In this document: positions 12,924 to 16,100 of the stretch, in pieces
Numbering within the stretch: position 1 is the stretch's first letter
How the letters are laid out: the number at the start of each line of letters is the position of its first letter
DNA from: Simkania negevensis
GTDB lineage: Bacteria; Chlamydiota; Chlamydiia; Chlamydiales; JAFITR01
Direction of reading: 5' to 3'
DNA: 16,100 bases
Assembly (NCBI GenBank): GCA_017116025.1
Contig: JAFITR010000018.1
Coordinates: 1 to 16,100 of the forward strand
Made by a program: the position numbers and the translations under genes
Notes under the pieces: model-generated
What the model saw: only the letters and a program-made list of their open reading frames with translations
Databases searched by the model: none
What the model was told of the DNA's origin: nothing

Positions 12924-14342
12924 TCATCTTTTCACTAAATCGGGGGCTTCTTCGAAGGCAATATTGGTGTAGTTGGTGAATTGGACAATATCGCCTCTGA
13001 AGGTCAGGTTAACAGTACCCACGCTACCGTGCCTGTTTTTACCAACAATCAACTCTGCCATTCCCGGCCTATCTAAAGGGTCGTAGTACTCACGGCGGAG
13101 CAAGAAGATCACAACGTCGGCGTCCTGCTCGATCGAACCACTTTCACGCAGATCACTCATCATAGGACGGTGTCCGGTACGTTCTTCTACCTTACGCGAC
13201 AACTGTGACAAGCAGAGTATAGGGACATCGAGTTCGCGCGCTGTCGTCTTTAGGATACGAGAGATCTCCGATATCTCATTTTGACGGCTCTCCGTCGACC
13301 TTGACGAGCCCGAGCCCGACAAGAGCTGCAGATAGTCAACGACGATCAGTCTAACGTCATGACTTTCCTTCATGCGACGCGCCCTTGCCCTAAGGTCATT
13401 GATCGCCAACCCCGGCTGATCATCAATGATCATTGTATGTTTCTGCATCTCGTTGACAGCGGCGACAACCTGTTGATACTCAGGGCCATTCAACGCTCCG
13501 CGCTTGATCTTTTCCGCTTCAACTTCTGCTTGTGAAGAAACGAGGCGATGAAGGATTTGCTCGGACGACATCTCCAAGGAGAAGATACCAACAGGCATTT
13601 TATTCTTGAAACAGACATTTTCCGCAATATTGAGAGCCAACATCGTTTTACCCATCGCAGGGCGCCCAGCAAGGATCATCAAGTTGGAAGGAGAGAGGCC
13701 ATTAATCAGCTTATCAAGATCGGTAAAATGGGTAGGGATCCCTGTAATACCAGGTTCGTCAGGACCAAGAAGGCGAAACCGCTCCTGGCGCTCTTCAAGC
13801 TCCTGGAGGTAGGGAATTTTCGACTCCGTTTTAGCACCTGACAAGATATCCTGGATGACGACGCCCTGGTCTGTGCTCGCTTTGTGGCTGATTTGAAACA
13901 ACATCTTCTGCGCATTGTCAAGCGAGCCAAAAACATCATCTGGCTCATTCAAAGCATCTTTTTCGATCAGCTGGGCAGCATTGATCATCTTTCGAAGAAT
14001 CGATTTTTCTCCGACAAGCTTGGCATACTCTTCAATATAGGCCGATGTTCCCGCGTACTGCGCTAAGGTAGTAAGATAGGAAACACCACCTATCGCATCG
14101 AGTTTGTCCGTACGCTTGAGCTCTTCGCTAATGATATGAATATCAGCAGGCTCGTCATTGACGTACGCATTGCGCAGTGCAGAAAAGGTGATTTTGTGTT
14201 CTGTATAGTAGAAGTCGGAATCATCAAGATGCGAACAGCCAATATTGAGACTGTTCATACTCGTCAGCATGCAGCCTAATACCATCATCTCCGACTCTTT
14301 CGAATTCGGTGCTACCTTAATCTTTGTCATTCCTTCTGCCAC
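12924..14342 (-). CDS. dnaB: Replicative DNA helicase DnaB
   Basis: The hexameric 5'-3' helicase that unwinds the replication fork and recruits primase. The N-terminal domain is about residues 12-115 and the linker 116-190. The RecA-like C-terminal domain contains Walker A GRPAMGKT (226-233), FSLEMSSEQ (254-262), Walker B RLIVVDYLQLL (331-341), the LSQLSRKVEER segment (379-388) and DLRESGSIEQDADVV (397-411). Length 472 is normal, with no intein or truncation. The GTG at 14342 gives the longest form and has AGGGT at fair spacing; the ATG at 14330, four codons in, has AAGG too close to act as its SD, so I keep the GTG. It is convergent with the 298-aa gene and divergent from the MBL gene. The same neighbourhood is seen in C. 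trachomatis (CT497). Confidence 0.96.
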   Translation of the reverse strand: MAEGMTKIKVAPNSKESEMMVLGCMLTSMNSLNIGCSHLDDSDFYYTEHKITFSALRNAYVNDEPADIHIISEELKRTDKLDAIGGVSYLTTLAQYAGTSAYIEEYAKLVGEKSILRKMINAAQLIEKDALNEPDDVFGSLDNAQKMLFQISHKASTDQGVVIQDILSGAKTESKIPYLQELEERQERFRLLGPDEPGITGIPTHFTDLDKLINGLSPSNLMILAGRPAMGKTMLALNIAENVCFKNKMPVGIFSLEMSSEQILHRLVSSQAEVEAEKIKRGALNGPEYQQVVAAVNEMQKHTMIIDDQPGLAINDLRARARRMKESHDVRLIVVDYLQLLSGSGSSRSTESRQNEISEISRILKTTARELDVPILCLSQLSRKVEERTGHRPMMSDLRESGSIEQDADVVIFLLRREYYDPLDRPGMAELIVGKNRHGSVGTVNLTFRGDIVQFTNYTNIAFEEAPDLVKR

Positions 14343-14395
14343 GAGAAACTACCCTTTGTTGAATAGGAGGCGATCGTATATCTTACAAGCCTTGT

Positions 14396-14413
14396 TCTAT
14401 TATTTAAAATAGA
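14396..14413. promoter_or_regulatory. Short inverted repeat in the dnaB/MBL divergent region
   Basis: TCTATT (14396-14401) and AATAGA (14408-14413) are perfect inverted arms around ATTTAA, placed just upstream of the MBL gene's SD and within the 87-bp divergent region. It could be an operator or just A+T-rich promoter sequence; evidence is limited to the symmetry and position. Confidence 0.3.
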
Positions 14414-14429
14414 GAAACTGTGGAGGCAG

Positions 14430-15281
14430 ATGAGATTTTGTGCAATAGAAGGTAACGAACAAAGGCTGGACGGCGGAGCAATGTTTGGCAATGCCCCAAA
14501 AGAACTATGGAAACGTTGGGCTACACCCGACGAATACAACTGCATACCGCTCGCTACACGCTCCTTACTCATCACCAATGACGACGGCACACGCATCTTA
14601 ATCGATGCTGGTATCGGAACCTTCTTCCCCGAAAAGCTTCGCCAACGGTACGGCATCCAAGGCAAGACAAACGCCCTTGTTAAGAATCTTGCCAAAGAAG
14701 GAGTTTCTACCGAAGAGATCGACATCATCATCCTCTCCCATATGCATTTCGACCATGTTGGAGGACTGCTGTCCGATTACAACGAAGAAGAAAAACCGCA
14801 GCTCATCTTTCCCAACGCTTCTTTTTTTGTCAGCGAAGAACAATGGGAACGAGCAAGACAACCACACCTACGCGATCACGCAAGCTTCATCAAAGAGCTT
14901 CCGTCACTCCTCACAGAATCAAAAGAGCTCACCCTCGTCCAAAAAGAAGGACCTCTACCCAACATCCCCTCGATAACAGTAACCTTCTCCCACGGGCATA
15001 CCCCTGGAATGATGGTATTGACCATCAACTCCCCACAACAAACCGTCATATTCTGCTCAGACCTTATCCCCGGAACACCATGGGTTCATCTTCCCATTAC
15101 CATGGGATATGACAGGTTTCCAGAAAAAATCGTCGAAGAGAAAGAACTACTTCTCCAAAGCGCGGTAGAAAACAACGCTCTCCTATGCTTCACACACGAC
15201 CCACATACAGCGTTTGCACACGTCACCAAAAACGAGAAAGGCCGTTATTGCATAAATACCCAGAGGGTTTATTTTCGATGA
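14430..15281 (+). CDS. Metallo-beta-lactamase-fold hydrolase
   Basis: A predicted soluble di-metal hydrolase of the MBL superfamily, lactonase/AHL-lactonase-like branch, 283 residues; the substrate is unknown. All five metal motifs are present: SHMHFDHVGG (103-112; His104, His106, Asp108, His109), His190 in HGHTPG, Asp211 in FCSDLIPG, and His256 in FTHDPH. The N-terminus (CAIEGNEQRLDGGAMFG) matches the start of this branch as I know it, supporting the ATG at 14430 over the internal ATG at 14481. GGAGG lies only three bases before the start, which is close. The intact metal site argues for a real enzyme. Lactone hydrolysis is one possibility, but there is no other quorum-sensing gene nearby. 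The gap to the downstream regulator is 97 bp with its own repeats, so the two are probably separately transcribed. Confidence 0.9.
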   Translation: MRFCAIEGNEQRLDGGAMFGNAPKELWKRWATPDEYNCIPLATRSLLITNDDGTRILIDAGIGTFFPEKLRQRYGIQGKTNALVKNLAKEGVSTEEIDIIILSHMHFDHVGGLLSDYNEEEKPQLIFPNASFFVSEEQWERARQPHLRDHASFIKELPSLLTESKELTLVQKEGPLPNIPSITVTFSHGHTPGMMVLTINSPQQTVIFCSDLIPGTPWVHLPITMGYDRFPEKIVEEKELLLQSAVENNALLCFTHDPHTAFAHVTKNEKGRYCINTQRVYFR

Positions 15282-15334
15282 TCGCTATTATATCGACAGA
15301 AATTCGCTGTTTTCGATAAAAAGGAGCTGAAGTG

Positions 15335-15366
15335 TACGAATTAGTTAAAATATACGATTGAGTTAA
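15335..15366 (+). promoter_or_regulatory. Direct repeat upstream of the response-regulator gene, possible autoregulatory site
   Basis: TACGAATTAGTTAA (15335-15348) and TACGATTGAGTTAA (15353-15366) are near-identical 14-mers 18 bp apart, ending 12 bp before the start codon. OmpR/PhoB-type regulators bind tandem direct half-sites, so autoregulation is plausible, but the spacing is longer than the usual 10-11 bp. Confidence 0.35.
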
Positions 15367-15378
15367 GAGGGGAAACGA

Positions 15379-16080
15379 ATGGCTCAAAAGACAAAACTTC
15401 TTCTTGTAGAAGATGAAGAAGATATCGCAGCCTTGATTAAGCTGCAGGCAGAAATCTCCGGTTACCTACTTCACGTAGAGATCGACGGAATCAATGGCTT
15501 TCGCGCCATAGAAAGGGAGAGACCTGATCTTGTCATCCTCGATGTCATGCTCCCCGGTCTCAATGGCCTCGACGTCTGTAGGAAGATGAAGCAACATCCG
15601 GAATTAAAAAGCATTCCTATCGTCATCATCTCTGCAAAAAACGAAGAGCTCGATGTTGTGCTAGGATTAGAACTGGGGGCTGATGACTACGTAGCCAAAC
15701 CCTTCTCTCCCAAAGTCCTCTTTTCTCGCGTCAAAGCCGTGATGCGCAGAAAAATAGAACCTCTGAAAACACCAAAGATTCTTACGTTCGGAGAATTCAC
15801 TCTGGAGATAGACCGCTACCTGCTGAAAAAAAGGGAGAAGTCCATCGCCATCACACTATCCGAATTTGGTATCCTCAAACGTTTGCTGATAAGCCGGGGC
15901 AAAGTGCTCACCCGCAGCCAGCTCCTCGACGATGTCCAAAATGACGATGCCTTCATCGTCGATAGAAACATCGACGTCCATATCGCCTCGCTACGCAAAA
16001 AACTCGGCCCTAATCTCAAATGGATTGAAACAGTGCGCGGCGTAGGCTACCGCATGCTCGAAGAAGACGCCATCGAATAA
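15379..16080 (+). CDS. OmpR/PhoB-family response regulator
   Basis: A two-domain transcription factor, 233 residues. The receiver domain (5-120) has a complete phosphorylation site: acidic pair Glu11-Asp12, phospho-acceptor Asp55 (DLVILDVMLPG), Ser85 and Lys107 (AKPFSP). The winged-helix Trans_reg_C domain (about 135-229) shows ITLSEFGILKRLL, the recognition-helix segment VDRNIDVHIASLRKKLG and the terminal ETVRGVGYRM hairpin. It should be activated by a sensor kinase; none is seen in the window, though the gene ends only 20 bases before the edge and a kinase may follow. Unlike chlamydial ChxR, which lacks the phosphorylation site, this one is canonical. ATG 15379 has GAGGGG upstream at good spacing. 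A direct repeat just upstream may serve autoregulation. Confidence 0.94.
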   Translation: MAQKTKLLLVEDEEDIAALIKLQAEISGYLLHVEIDGINGFRAIERERPDLVILDVMLPGLNGLDVCRKMKQHPELKSIPIVIISAKNEELDVVLGLELGADDYVAKPFSPKVLFSRVKAVMRRKIEPLKTPKILTFGEFTLEIDRYLLKKREKSIAITLSEFGILKRLLISRGKVLTRSQLLDDVQNDDAFIVDRNIDVHIASLRKKLGPNLKWIETVRGVGYRMLEEDAIE

Positions 16081-16100
16081 CAAAAGCCGGTTCATTAACA

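Noticed and set aside
12755..12979. Leu/Ser/Cys-rich frames in the long inverted repeat
   Set aside because: They only translate the repeat units and their mirror arm; no SD, no family.

Overview
The window looks like chromosomal DNA from an environmental (amoeba-associated type) member of the Chlamydiae. The main argument is gene order. dut followed by two ptsN paralogues, the second with an N-terminal HTH, matches the C. trachomatis block CT292-CT290. dnaB, mnmG (gidA) and lplA in one neighbourhood match CT497-CT499. Several genes here are absent from the reduced pathogenic chlamydiae: a GGDEF protein, an ArnT-like glycosyltransferase, a Fic/XRE pair and a canonical OmpR-type regulator. This suggests a larger-genome relative. 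Taxonomy is inferred from synteny and protein families, not from a search.

Layout. 1-195 (-): a signal-peptide-like coding tail running off the left edge, with no visible start. 298-1146 (+): HAD phosphatase, ending tail-to-tail (15-bp overlap) with a 431-residue unknown protein (1132-2427, -). 2556-4190 (+): operon dut-ptsN-ptsN(HTH). 4192-4249: a long inverted repeat that holds the best ribosome-binding site of the next gene, an ArnT-like membrane glycosyltransferase (4267-5823, +). 5824-7982: an accessory interval with a candidate structured RNA, palindromic repeats, a 'mobile mystery' A/B-type XRE-Fic pair with its own operator/promoter, and a possible membrane-protein remnant. 7983-11635 (-): operon AURKAIP1/COX24-like small protein, mnmG, REC-GGDEF, lplA. 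11772-12668 (+): unknown 298-residue protein. 12664-12903: a long inverted repeat with 19-nt tandem units. 12924-14342 (-): dnaB. 14430-15281 (+): metallo-beta-lactamase-fold hydrolase. 15379-16080 (+): OmpR/PhoB-type response regulator.

Function. The core genes serve nucleotide hygiene (dut), PTS-type regulation (ptsN pair), replication (dnaB), tRNA wobble modification (mnmG) and lipoylation (lplA). A receiver-GGDEF protein whose receiver lacks the phospho-acceptor Asp sits inside the mnmG-lplA pair. The most interesting non-coding signal is at about 5940-6104. It has a two-part long-range closing stem, three hairpin arms, a possible 8-bp pseudoknot and an intrinsic terminator, and I cannot assign it to a known RNA family. 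Second is the perfect 41-bp inverted repeat between the convergent 298-aa gene and dnaB.
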